DNA of 64,000 nucleotides from assembly GCF_002374835.1 (NCBI RefSeq), contig NZ_NWVD01000001.1, forward strand, positions 682,001 to 746,000, in the 5' to 3' direction. Made by a program: the position numbers and the translations under genes. Positions 50,739-58,543 of the stretch are shown piece by piece. Positions within the stretch are counted from its first letter, which is position 1. Every line of letters starts with the position of its first letter. The DNA is from Sphingomonas ginsenosidimutans. GTDB lineage: Bacteria > Pseudomonadota > Alphaproteobacteria > Sphingomonadales > Sphingomonadaceae. The notes below the pieces were generated by a model. It was given only the letters and a program-made list of their open reading frames with translations. It ran no database searches and was not told the DNA's origin.

Positions 50739-52576
50739 TGGCGGGCGCGGCGGTGCGCGCGTGGCGTGCGCCCGCGTCGCTGGGCGCCAAGCTGGTGCTG
50801 ATGCTGACCGCGGTCGGCGTCGCGGGCGCGCTGGGCGCCGCGCTGCTGCTGGCGAGCGTGCTGGTGCCCAGCTTCGGCACGCTGGAGCGGCAGGCGACGC
50901 AGACGCAGGCCGCGCATGTCCGCGCCGCGCTGGACGATCTGGCGGAGCAGATGGAGCATGGCGCGCAGGATCGCGGCCGTTCCGACACCCTTTACCGCGC
51001 GCTGGCGCCGGGGGCCGCACACGGCGCGCTTCCCGCCGCTATGCCGGCCGGGACGGATGCCGATGCCGTGGCGGTGATCGCCGCGGACGGGGGCGTCCGG
51101 CTGCTGCGCACGCAGGGGCGGCCTGATTGGGCGCGGATGCTGGCGACGGTCGCGCCGCGCGGCGGGGGGCGCGGCTTCTACCTGCGGATGGGTGACGCGG
51201 TGGTGGCGGTGGGCATCGCCCCGGTGCGGCGCGCCGACGGCAGCGGCGCGGCGCGCGGGCAGGTGGTGATCGCGCGGCGGCTGACCGCGGCGCGGTTGTC
51301 GGCCCGGCTGGGCGCGGCGGTGACGATCGATACCCGCCACGACGCGCCCGGTACGCCGGCCGCCGCGGTGGCGGTGGCCGGACCGGACGGGCGCACGGTG
51401 GCGCGGGTGCGCTTCGGCGTGGCGCGCGACATCACCACGCTGGGCCGCCGGCTCCTGTTGCTGGCGATCGCGGGATCGGTGCTGCTGCTGCTGCTGGTGC
51501 TGACGATGCTGCGCCGGATGATCGGCGAACAGGTGCTGGCCCCGCTGGCGCTGGTCGAGCGGCATATGGAGCGGGTGCGCGCCAGCGGATCGCTGGCGCC
51601 GCTGCGCGACGACGGCCGCCGCGACGAGATCGGCGCGCTGGGGCGCAGTTTCAACGCGATGCTGCGCCAGCTGCACGACCTGCGCGAGCAGAACGAGGTG
51701 CAGAGCTTCGCGCTGGGCCGGTCGGAAAGCGCGGTGGCGGTGATGCACAATGTCCGCAACGCCCTGTCGCCGGTCAGCGCGGTGTTGAGCCACGACGATG
51801 CGCGCGGCGCGCCGGTCGACGCGGCGACGGTGCTGCGCGCGGTGCGCGAACTAGCGGAGGACGTGCCCGCGGAGCGGCGCGCGCGGCTGGCGGCGTTCGT
51901 CGCGCAGGCGGTGACCGCGCTGGAGGAAGCGCGCGGGGGCCACGCGGCGCGGATGACGATCGGCCGCACCGCGCTGCGCCATGTCCTGGACATCATCGGC
52001 GCGCAGCAGGCGGCCGCGCATGAGCGCCCGCATCTGGCGCCGTGCGACCTGACCGCGATCGTCGCGCAGAATGCCGCGATCGCGCGTTATGCCGCGGGTG
52101 CGGGTGCGGGTGCGGGTGCGGGTGCGGGTGCGGGTGCGGGTGCGGGTGCGGGTGCGGGGGGCGGGGGCGGGGACATCGCGTTCAGCTATCCGGCGACGCC
52201 GTGCGCGGTGCGCGCCAATCGCGTGATCCTGAGCCAGGTGATCGGCAATCTGTTCGCCAATGCCGCGGAGGCGATCGCCGCCTCGGGGCGTGCGCGCGGC
52301 ACGATTACGGTCACGCTGGCCGAGCGCGGCGACACGGTGGAATTGCGCATCACCGACGACGGCGAGGGGTTCGATCCGGCGATCGGCGCGACATTGTTCC
52401 AGCGCGGCTTTTCGACGCGCGCGCACAAGTCGGGCGGGCTGGGGCTGCACTGGTGCGCCAATTCGATGGCGGCGATGGACGGATCGCTGCGGCTGGACAG
52501 CGCCGGGCCGGGGCAGGGCGCAACCGCGACGCTGACGCTGGCCGCCGCACCGATGGAGCACGCACTGGCGGCGTGA
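50738..52576 (+). CDS. Sensor histidine kinase with atypical H-box and an Ala-Gly repeat in the ATPase domain
   Basis: 612 residues. TM1 about 18-42, a periplasmic single-Cache-like region, TM2 about 238-258, HAMP about 259-315, then the DHp region with VMHNVRNALSPVSAVL (H337) in place of the usual HELRTPL. ATPase: VIGNLFANAAEAIAASGRAR (N box), ITDDGEGFDP, and FSTRAHKSGGLGLHWCANSM. Residues about 452-475 are a pure Ala-Gly tract encoded by a GCGGGT hexanucleotide repeat. It is translationally coupled to the c-di-GMP protein, whose receiver is the obvious partner. Confidence 0.88.
   Translation: MAGAAVRAWRAPASLGAKLVLMLTAVGVAGALGAALLLASVLVPSFGTLERQATQTQAAHVRAALDDLAEQMEHGAQDRGRSDTLYRALAPGAAHGALPAAMPAGTDADAVAVIAADGGVRLLRTQGRPDWARMLATVAPRGGGRGFYLRMGDAVVAVGIAPVRRADGSGAARGQVVIARRLTAARLSARLGAAVTIDTRHDAPGTPAAAVAVAGPDGRTVARVRFGVARDITTLGRRLLLLAIAGSVLLLLLVLTMLRRMIGEQVLAPLALVERHMERVRASGSLAPLRDDGRRDEIGALGRSFNAMLRQLHDLREQNEVQSFALGRSESAVAVMHNVRNALSPVSAVLSHDDARGAPVDAATVLRAVRELAEDVPAERRARLAAFVAQAVTALEEARGGHAARMTIGRTALRHVLDIIGAQQAAAHERPHLAPCDLTAIVAQNAAIARYAAGAGAGAGAGAGAGAGAGAGAGGGGGDIAFSYPATPCAVRANRVILSQVIGNLFANAAEAIAASGRARGTITVTLAERGDTVELRITDDGEGFDPAIGATLFQRGFSTRAHKSGGLGLHWCANSMAAMDGSLRLDSAGPGQGATATLTLAAAPMEHALAA
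52094..52153 (+). repeat. Hexanucleotide microsatellite (GCGGGT)x10 inside a kinase gene
   Basis: Ten perfect tandem copies of GCGGGT, followed by an imperfect G-rich tail to about 52172, encode (Ala-Gly)n then Gly5. Because the unit is 6 bp, copy-number slippage keeps the reading frame and only changes linker length between the first strand region and the N box of the ATPase domain. Confidence 0.95.
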
Positions 52577-52580
52577 CCCC

Positions 52581-53399
52581 TCAACCGGCCAGCGCGAAGG
52601 CCTCCGCGGCAGCGACCTGTTCGTCGTCGGGGGTGACGCCGGTGTAGAGGACGAATTGCTCCAGCGCCTGCAATTTGGCGATCGCGGCGCCGGTCACCAC
52701 CGTCTTGCCCGCAGCGCGCGCGGCACGCAGCAGCGGGGTTTCGACGGGTTTGGCGACCACATCGACGACGACCGAGGCCGCCGCGATCTGATCGGGAGTG
52801 AAGGCGAGCGCGTCGGCGTCCGCGCCGGTCATCCCCAGCGGGGTGACGTTGACCAGCATCGCCGCCTCCAACCCCGCCGGATCGGCGACATGTGCCAGGC
52901 CGAGGCGATCGGCCAGCGCCGCGCCCTTCGCCCGGTTGCGCGCCGCGATCGTGCCGTTGGTGAAGCGCGCATCGACCAGCGCGGTCGCCACCGCCTTCGC
53001 CATGCCGCCGCTGCCGCGCAGCAGGAACGGCGCGGTGCGATCCGCATCGAGCGCCTCCGTCAGCGTGCGCACGGCGGTGTAATCGGTATTGTAGCCCAGC
53101 AGAACGCCGTCTTCGTTGACGATCGTATTGACGCTGTCGATCGCCGCGGCGGACGGATCGAGGCCGTCGAGCAGCGGGATCACGTCTTCCTTGAACGGCA
53201 TCGACACCGCGCAGCCGCGGATGCCCAGTGCGCGGATGCCGGTGATCGCGCCGGGCAGGTCGGTGGTCGTGAACGCCTTGTACACGTAATCCAGCCCCAG
53301 CGCGGCGTAGAGATGGTTGTGGAAGCGCGAGCCGAAGGTGCCGGGGCGCGCGGCGAGCGACATGCACAGGCGGGTGGCGGGGCCGATCGGGGGTTTCAT
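52581..53399 (-). CDS. Shikimate 5-dehydrogenase-like protein
   Basis: A 272-residue shikimate/quinate dehydrogenase fold protein. The catalytic pair is K70 (CAVSMPFKED) and D106 (LGYNTDYTAV). The nucleotide-binding loop is LLRGSGGMAKAVATAL. The SMPFKE wording resembles the SDH-like branch typified by Haemophilus HI_0607 rather than biosynthetic AroE. It may therefore act on a different substrate, and a true aroE is expected elsewhere. I chose ATG 53399 because AAAGGA lies 8 nt upstream; ATG 53405 is the alternative. Confidence 0.87.
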   Translation of the reverse strand: MKPPIGPATRLCMSLAARPGTFGSRFHNHLYAALGLDYVYKAFTTTDLPGAITGIRALGIRGCAVSMPFKEDVIPLLDGLDPSAAAIDSVNTIVNEDGVLLGYNTDYTAVRTLTEALDADRTAPFLLRGSGGMAKAVATALVDARFTNGTIAARNRAKGAALADRLGLAHVADPAGLEAAMLVNVTPLGMTGADADALAFTPDQIAAASVVVDVVAKPVETPLLRAARAAGKTVVTGAAIAKLQALEQFVLYTGVTPDDEQVAAAEAFALAG

Positions 53400-53431
53400 G
53401 CGCATCGTCCTTTCGATGTGCCGCGCCGGCG

Positions 53432-54517
53432 TCAACCCAGCGGCAGCGTCGGCTGAACCGCTTCACCATCCGCGACGATCCCCGACAGCGTCAGCCCCAG
53501 CAGCCGGATACCTCCCATCACCGGCAGCAGCGGGGCGAGCAGCGCGCGCCCAATGTCGAGGAACTGCGCCTGGTCCACGACCGGGGCGGCGAGCGAGCGG
53601 GCGCGGGTAATCGTCTGGAAATCGGCGCGGCGCAGCTTCAGCGTGACGGTGCGGCCGCGCGTCGCGTGCCGGTCGATCCGCACCCAGGCCGCCTCCGCGA
53701 CGCGCGCCAGCCCGGCGTCGATCGCGGCCGGATCGGTGAGGTTGGTGTCGAAGGTGCGTTCCGCCCCCACCGACTTGCTGGCGCGATCGGCGCGCACCGG
53801 GCGGTCGTCAACGCCGCGTGCGGCACGGTGGAGATATTCGGCGTAGCTGCCGAAATGCGCGCGCAGGAAGTCGATCGGCCGGTCGCGCAGGTCCGCGCCC
53901 GTCTCGATCCCCAGCCGCGCCATCTTCGCCGCGGTGACCGGGCCGACGCCGTGGAAGCGCTTGACCGGCAGCATCGCGACAAACGCCGCGCCCTTTGCCG
54001 GGGGGATGACGCACAGGCCGTCGGGCTTGTTCTGGTCCGACGCCAGCTTGGCGATGAACTTGTTGTAGCTGACCCCGGCGGACGCGGTGAGCTGCGTTTC
54101 CGCCTTGATCCGCGCGCGGATGTCCTGCGCGATCGCCTTTGCCGAACCCAGCCCGCGGCGGTCGTGGGTGACGTCCAGATACGCCTCGTCCAGCGACAGC
54201 GGCTCGATCGCGTCGGTGTAGTCGGCGAAGATCGCGTGGATCTGCCGGCTGACCGCGCGATACACCTCAAACCGCGGCGGGACGAACACCAGGTCCGGGC
54301 AGCGCCGCGCCGCGGTGACGGAGGGCATCGCGCTGCGCACCCCGAAGGCGCGCGCCTCGTAACTGGCCGCCGCCACGACGCCGCGTGCGCGCGACCCGCC
54401 GACCGCCACCGGGCGGCCGCGCAGCTCGGGCGCGTCGCGCTGTTCGACCGACGCATAGAAAGCGTCCATGTCGACATGGATGATCTTGCGGACGGTATCG
54501 GGTGCTGGGTCGGACAC
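53432..54517 (-). CDS. dinB: DNA polymerase IV
   Basis: A 361-residue Y-family translesion polymerase. Catalytic acids: [15 protein letters not shown] (D16, D18) and [10 protein letters not shown]. Thumb and helix-hairpin-helix: [17 protein letters not shown]. The little-finger domain includes [13 protein letters not shown]. The last residues QPTLPLG form a beta-clamp binding motif (QxxLPL). Nothing LexA-like was recognised in the 50-bp region separating it from the divergent queH gene. Confidence 0.96.
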   Translation of the reverse strand: MSDPAPDTVRKIIHVDMDAFYASVEQRDAPELRGRPVAVGGSRARGVVAAASYEARAFGVRSAMPSVTAARRCPDLVFVPPRFEVYRAVSRQIHAIFADYTDAIEPLSLDEAYLDVTHDRRGLGSAKAIAQDIRARIKAETQLTASAGVSYNKFIAKLASDQNKPDGLCVIPPAKGAAFVAMLPVKRFHGVGPVTAAKMARLGIETGADLRDRPIDFLRAHFGSYAEYLHRAARGVDDRPVRADRASKSVGAERTFDTNLTDPAAIDAGLARVAEAAWVRIDRHATRGRTVTLKLRRADFQTITRARSLAAPVVDQAQFLDIGRALLAPLLPVMGGIRLLGLTLSGIVADGEAVQPTLPLG

Positions 54518-54569
54518 GGGGGTTGCCGGCGGCGGTGACTTTCGGGAGCGGTCCCGTTATATCGGCGCG

Positions 54570-55226
54570 ATGACCGACGACTTCCAGCGACCCGTGCTCA
54601 CGCCCCCCGATGGGCAGAAGAAAGTGCTGCTCCATTCGTGCTGCGCGCCGTGTTCGGGCGAGGTGATGGAGGCGATGACCGCCAGCGGGATCGATTATAC
54701 GATCTTCTTCTACAACCCGAATATCCACCCCAAGGAGGAATATCTGCTCCGCAAGGAGGAGAATATCCGCTTCGCCGAGAAACATGACGTGCCGTTCGTC
54801 GACGCCGATTACGACACGACCAACTGGTTCAAGCGCGCCAAGGGCATGGAGTGGGAACCGGAACGCGGCGCGCGCTGCACGATGTGCTTCGACATGCGGT
54901 TCGAGCGGACCGCGCTGTACGCGCATGAAAACGGCTTTCCGGTCATCACCTCGTCGCTGGGGATCTCGCGCTGGAAGAACATGACGCAGATCAACGATTG
55001 CGGGGAACGCGCCGCGGCGCATTATCCGGGCATCGCCTATTGGACGTTCAACTGGCGCAAGGGCGGCGGCGCGGCGCGGATGATCGACATTTCCAAGCGC
55101 GAGCATTTCTACCAGCAGGAATATTGCGGCTGCGTCTATTCGCTGCGCGATACCAATGCGCATCGCGTGTCGCAGGGACGCGAGGAAATCCGCATCGGCG
55201 AGCTGTATTACGGGGACGCGCAATAG
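54570..55226 (+). CDS. queH: Epoxyqueuosine reductase QueH
   Basis: 218 residues of the DUF208/QueH family, which performs the last step of queuosine tRNA-modification synthesis without the cobalamin of QueG. The cysteine pattern is [11 protein letters not shown] (C24, C25, C28), [10 protein letters not shown] (C103, C106) and YCGCVYS near 190, as needed for its [4Fe-4S] cluster and extra metal site. [19 protein letters not shown] and [16 protein letters not shown] are further family blocks. ATG 54570 is chosen. Confidence 0.94.
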   Translation: MTDDFQRPVLTPPDGQKKVLLHSCCAPCSGEVMEAMTASGIDYTIFFYNPNIHPKEEYLLRKEENIRFAEKHDVPFVDADYDTTNWFKRAKGMEWEPERGARCTMCFDMRFERTALYAHENGFPVITSSLGISRWKNMTQINDCGERAAAHYPGIAYWTFNWRKGGGAARMIDISKREHFYQQEYCGCVYSLRDTNAHRVSQGREEIRIGELYYGDAQ

Positions 55227-55227
55227 G

Positions 55228-55962
55228 GTGGACGCCCCGCCCGAACAGCTGACGCTGGACCTCGACGGGTGGGAAGGGCCGCTCGACCTGCTGCTGTCGC
55301 TGGCGCGCGCGCAGAAGGTCGACCTGCGCGAGATTTCGATCCTGGCGCTGGTCGAGCAATATCTGCGCTATGTCGAGCGCGCGCGGGTGCTCCAGCTGGA
55401 ACTGGCCGCCGATTATCTGGTGATGGCGGCGTGGCTGGCGTATCTCAAGTCCGCGCTGCTGCTGCCGCGCGATCCGCAGGTCGAGCCGGACCCCGAGGAA
55501 CTGGCGATGCGGCTGCACCTGCGGCTGGAGCGGCTCGACGCGATGCGCGAGGCGGGTGCGCGGTTGATGGCGCGCGACCGGCTGGGCCGCGACGTGTTCC
55601 TGCGCGGCGCGCCGGAGGGGCTGTGGACGGTGCGCACCGGCCCATATGAGGCGAACCTCTATGACCTGATCGCCGCCTATGGCCGGATCAGCGCGCGGTC
55701 GCGCCCGGTGATGCACGTGGTGCAGGACCGCGAGGTGATGACGCTGGAGGCGGCGATCGCGCGCGTGTCCGCGCTGGTCGGCAGCGCGATCGACTGGCGC
55801 GCGATCGAGACGTTCCTGCCCGAGGTGGCGAGCGCCGGGCTGCGCCGGTCGGCGCTGGCGTCCAGCTTCCTGGCGGCGCTGGAACTGGCGCGGCAGGGGC
55901 GGGTCGAATTGTGGCAGGAGGACGCGTTCGCGCCGCTGTACCTCAGGGCGCCGGCGGCATGA
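55228..55962 (+). CDS. scpA: Segregation and condensation protein A
   Basis: A 244-residue ScpA kleisin of the SMC complex. N-terminal LDGWEGPLDLLLSLARAQKV and DLREISILALVEQYLRYVER are typical. ADYLVMAAWLAYLKSALLLP and a C-terminal winged helix (SSFLAALELARQGRVELWQE) follow. GTG start 1 nt after queH; the end overlaps scpB by 4 nt. Confidence 0.94.
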   Translation: MDAPPEQLTLDLDGWEGPLDLLLSLARAQKVDLREISILALVEQYLRYVERARVLQLELAADYLVMAAWLAYLKSALLLPRDPQVEPDPEELAMRLHLRLERLDAMREAGARLMARDRLGRDVFLRGAPEGLWTVRTGPYEANLYDLIAAYGRISARSRPVMHVVQDREVMTLEAAIARVSALVGSAIDWRAIETFLPEVASAGLRRSALASSFLAALELARQGRVELWQEDAFAPLYLRAPAA

Positions 55963-56531
55963 CCGACCCGCAGACGCTGCGCGCGGTGGAGGCGGTGCTG
56001 TTCGCCGCCGCCGAACCGCTGACCCCCGATTCGATCCGCGCCTATGTCGGCGAACTGGACGTGCGCGGCGCGCTGGCGGCGCTGGTCGGCCATTACGAGG
56101 GGCGCGGCATCCGGCTGGTCGAGCGTGGCGGGCGCTGGCATTTCGAGACCGCGCCGGACCTGGCGCACCTGCTGCGCCGCGACCGCGAGGAAGTGCGCCG
56201 GCTGAGCCGCGCCGGGATCGAGACGCTGGCGATCATCGCCTATCACGAGCCGGTGACGCGCGCGGAGATCGAGGCGATCCGCGGGGTGCAGACCGCCAAG
56301 GGGACGCTGGACGTGCTGATGGAAGCGGGGTGGATTCGCCCGGCCGGCCGCCGCGAGGTGCCCGGCCGCCCGCTGATGTTTGCGACCACCCCCGAATTTC
56401 TGTCACATTTCGCGCTCAAGAGCCGACGCGACCTGCCGGGAATCGAGGATCTGCGTGCCGCAGGGCTTCTCGACCCCGTCGATCTGGCGTTCGAGCAACT
56501 CGCGGTGGAAAAGACCGACGAGGACGACTAG
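55959..56531 (+). CDS. scpB: Segregation and condensation protein B
   Basis: A 190-residue ScpB with two winged-helix domains: AVEAVLFAAAEPLTPDSIRA and AGIETLAIIAYHEPVTRAEI followed by EAIRGVQTAKGTLDVLMEAG and FLSHFALKSRRDLPGIEDL. It bridges kleisin and SMC in chromosome segregation. ATGA overlap with scpA. Confidence 0.95.
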   Translation: MTDPQTLRAVEAVLFAAAEPLTPDSIRAYVGELDVRGALAALVGHYEGRGIRLVERGGRWHFETAPDLAHLLRRDREEVRRLSRAGIETLAIIAYHEPVTRAEIEAIRGVQTAKGTLDVLMEAGWIRPAGRREVPGRPLMFATTPEFLSHFALKSRRDLPGIEDLRAAGLLDPVDLAFEQLAVEKTDEDD

Positions 56532-56560
56532 ATACGCTGCACCTCAGGAGTTTTCGTGTC

Positions 56561-56809
56561 ATGGGCAGCTTCAGCCTTCCGCATATCCTCATCCTCGCGA
56601 TCGTCGCGATCCTCCTGCTGGGCGGCGGTCGCTTTTCCAGCATGATGGGCGACGTCGCCAAGGGCGTGAAGAACTTCAAGAAGGGCATGTCGGAGGAGGA
56701 TTCCGACGACGACCTCGTCCGTCGGCCCAAGCCGCGCATCGAGGCGCAGTCGGCCGCCGAACCGGCGTTTGACCGCGACGCGGACCGCACGCGCGAGGAA
56801 CATCGCTGA
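56561..56809 (+). CDS. tatA: Sec-independent translocase protein TatA
   Basis: 82 residues. The N-terminal membrane helix (LPHILILAIVAILLLGGGRF) leads to the amphipathic helix SMMGDVAKGVKNFKKGMSEE and an acidic tail. It polymerises to form the twin-arginine pore. Ribosome-binding site AGGAG lies 10 nt before the ATG. First of tatABC. Confidence 0.95.
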   Translation: MGSFSLPHILILAIVAILLLGGGRFSSMMGDVAKGVKNFKKGMSEEDSDDDLVRRPKPRIEAQSAAEPAFDRDADRTREEHR

Positions 56810-56838
56810 TCCCTGCCTGATCCACTGGCGCGCGCTGA

Positions 56839-57288
56839 ATGTTCGATATCGCCCCGTCCGAATTCCTGCTGGTCGCGTTCGTCGCGCTGGTGGTGATCGG
56901 CCCGAAGGACCTGCCCAAGGCGATGCGCGTCCTGGGCTATTGGGTGGGCCGTGCGCGCGCGGTGGGACGGCAGTTCCGCTCGGGCTTCGACGAAATGGTG
57001 CGCGAGGCCGAACTGGAGGAAATGGAAAAGAAGTGGAAGGCGGAGAACGAGCGGATCATGCGCGAGCATCCGTTCATTCCGTCCCCGCCGCCCGCTTCCG
57101 CCGCTGACGCGCCCGCCGCGTTGGTCGACCACCGCGACGGACCCGACACCACGGGCGACCTGCCGGCGCCGGTGATGGTCGAAAAGCCGCAGGTGGTCGG
57201 GGCGGGCACCGTGCCCGACGCGCCGCCGGCCCCCGACGCGCCCGCGCATCCGCCGGCCGCGCCCGCCCCCGACAGGACCGTATCGTGA
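56839..57288 (+). CDS. tatB: Sec-independent translocase protein TatB
   Basis: 149 residues. MFDIAPSEFLLVAFVALVVI and GPKDLPKAMRVLGYWVGRAR are diagnostic of TatB, with the conserved GPKDLP. A charged helix (AELEEMEKKWKAENERIMRE) and a Pro/Ala-rich tail follow. With TatC it recognises twin-arginine signal peptides. It overlaps tatC by 4 nt. Confidence 0.95.
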   Translation: MFDIAPSEFLLVAFVALVVIGPKDLPKAMRVLGYWVGRARAVGRQFRSGFDEMVREAELEEMEKKWKAENERIMREHPFIPSPPPASAADAPAALVDHRDGPDTTGDLPAPVMVEKPQVVGAGTVPDAPPAPDAPAHPPAAPAPDRTVS

Positions 57289-58064
57289 GCGTGGCCACCG
57301 ACGAACTGGACGAAAGCCGCGCCCCGCTGCTCGATCATCTGCTCGAGCTGCGCCGCCGGCTGCTGTATTGCATCCTGGCGATCGGCCTGGCTTTCGGCGT
57401 TTGCTGGTTCTTCGCGGAGAATATCTTCGCCTTCCTCGCGCAGCCGCTGATCCAGGCGGGGCAGAAGAAGCTGATCTATACCCAGCTGTTCGAGGCGTTC
57501 TTCGTCCAGATCAAGGTCGCGTTCTTCTCCGCGATGATGATCTCTTTCCCGGTGATCGCCAACCAGCTGTGGCAGTTCGTCGCGCCGGGGCTGTATCGCA
57601 AGGAAAAGCGCGCGCTGCTGCCGTTCCTGCTGGCGACGCCGGTCTTGTTCCTGACCGGTGCGGCGATGGCCTATTACGTCGCCATCCCGATGGCGCTGCA
57701 TTTTCTGCTGAGCTTTTCGGGCACCGTTGGCGGGGTGGAGCAGGAAGCGCTGCCGGCGATCGGCAATTACCTGTCGTTCGTGATGCAGTTCCTGTTCGGG
57801 TTCGGCGCGGCGTTCCTGCTGCCGGTACTGCTGATGCTGCTGGAGCGCGCGGGAATCGTCACCCGCAAGCAGCTGATCGGCGCGCGCCGCTATGCGATCG
57901 TCGGCGCCTTCGCGATCGCGGCGGTGCTGACCCCGCCCGACGTCGGGTCGCAGCTGCTGCTCGCGATCCCGCTGACGATCCTGTACGAAATGGCGATCAT
58001 CGGCATCTGGTTCACCGAACGCCGCCGCGCCCGCGAAACCGAAACCGCGTCCCCCGAAAGCTGA
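57285..58064 (+). CDS. tatC: Sec-independent translocase protein TatC
   Basis: A 259-residue six-helix membrane protein. The N-terminal LLDHLLELRRRLLYCILAIG, FVAPGLYRKEKRALLPFLLA and AVLTPPDVGSQLLLAIPLTI with LYEM are signature TatC stretches. GTG start overlaps the tatB stop. The terminator hairpin 8 nt beyond the stop ends the scp-tat transcript. Confidence 0.97.
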   Translation: MSVATDELDESRAPLLDHLLELRRRLLYCILAIGLAFGVCWFFAENIFAFLAQPLIQAGQKKLIYTQLFEAFFVQIKVAFFSAMMISFPVIANQLWQFVAPGLYRKEKRALLPFLLATPVLFLTGAAMAYYVAIPMALHFLLSFSGTVGGVEQEALPAIGNYLSFVMQFLFGFGAAFLLPVLLMLLERAGIVTRKQLIGARRYAIVGAFAIAAVLTPPDVGSQLLLAIPLTILYEMAIIGIWFTERRRARETETASPES

Positions 58065-58071
58065 TACGAAA

Positions 58072-58094
58072 ACGGCCCGCGAAACGCGGGCCGT
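58072..58094. terminator. Convergent terminator between tatC and the entericidin gene
   Basis: ACGGCCCGCG-AAA-CGCGGGCCGT is a perfect 10-bp stem. On the minus strand it is followed by TTTTCG, so it is a canonical terminator for the entericidin gene and a plausible weaker one for tatC. Confidence 0.8.
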
Positions 58095-58121
58095 CCACAG
58101 TCATCGCAGATGTGCGACGGA

Positions 58122-58259
58122 TCAGTTCTTCACGTCGTTCGCGGTCTTCGTCACCGCCTGACCGGCGGACGACACGTCCTTGCCCGCGCCCGCAACGGTA
58201 TTGCACGCGGATACCAGCACCGCACCGGCCAGCGCCGCCATCGTCACGATCTTACGCAT
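58122..58259 (-). CDS. Entericidin EcnA/B family lipoprotein (45 aa)
   Basis: 45 residues: RKIVTMAALAGAVLVSAC with a lipobox (LVSAC, Cys 18), then NTVAGAGKDVSSAGQAVTKT and ANDVKN, the entericidin pattern. A small membrane lipoprotein, toxin or antidote-like in enterics; in Alphaproteobacteria often stress-induced. The ribosome-binding site AAGGAGT is partly inside a 7-bp hairpin (CCTTCGC with GCGAAGG, 58271-58291), which could hide it. A GGAAC box lies on the minus strand at 58313-58317, but its -10 match is poor. Confidence 0.88.
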   Translation of the reverse strand: MRKIVTMAALAGAVLVSACNTVAGAGKDVSSAGQAVTKTANDVKN

Positions 58260-58352
58260 CGAAACCTACTCCTTCGCCAATAGCGCGAAGGTAATCCCCG
58301 GCCGCGCGAAACGTTCCGCGGCTGCAATCACTTGCTGATGTGAGGATCGGGG

Positions 58353-58457
58353 AAAAAGATAAGGCCCGGAAGCGTCACCGGGGGGGGGGAGGTGGACGCT
58401 TCCGGGCCTATGTCGTGGATAGCGAGAGCGGGGGGGCATAAGGTCGCTATCCGAGGT
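58353..58457 (-). ncRNA. Candidate general-stress small RNA with two C-rich loops
   Basis: On the minus strand, after an EcfG-type promoter, the predicted transcript of about 105 nt folds into two hairpins. The first is a 9-bp stem (GGATAGCGA/TCGCTATCC, 58417-58452) with an 18-nt loop containing C7. The second is a perfect 15-bp stem (58362-58376 with 58395-58409) with an 18-nt loop containing ACCTCC and a C10 run. The second stem is followed by TATCTTTTT, a rho-independent end. C-rich loops that can pair with ribosome-binding sites are a hallmark of alphaproteobacterial sRNAs such as Caulobacter GsrN. No coding frame is evident. Confidence 0.7.
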
Positions 58458-58461
58458 GGAA

Positions 58462-58486
58462 AACGTCGCGGGACGACGCAGGTTCC
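58462..58486 (-). promoter_or_regulatory. EcfG-type promoter GGAAC-N16-CGTT driving the sRNA
   Basis: Minus-strand GGAAC (58486-58482), 16-nt spacer, CGTT (58465-58462): an exact match to the alphaproteobacterial GSR sigma consensus. The first sRNA stem starts 10 nt downstream of the -10. Confidence 0.75.
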
Positions 58487-58543
58487 GCCCGAGCCACGAT
58501 TTTTTACGTCGGATCGCAGCGGCTTTCGCGCGCGCCGGCGCGC

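Noticed and set aside
52094..52153. Tandem repeat considered as a CRISPR or integration array
   Set aside because: The unit is 6 bp with no spacers and it is in frame inside a kinase gene.
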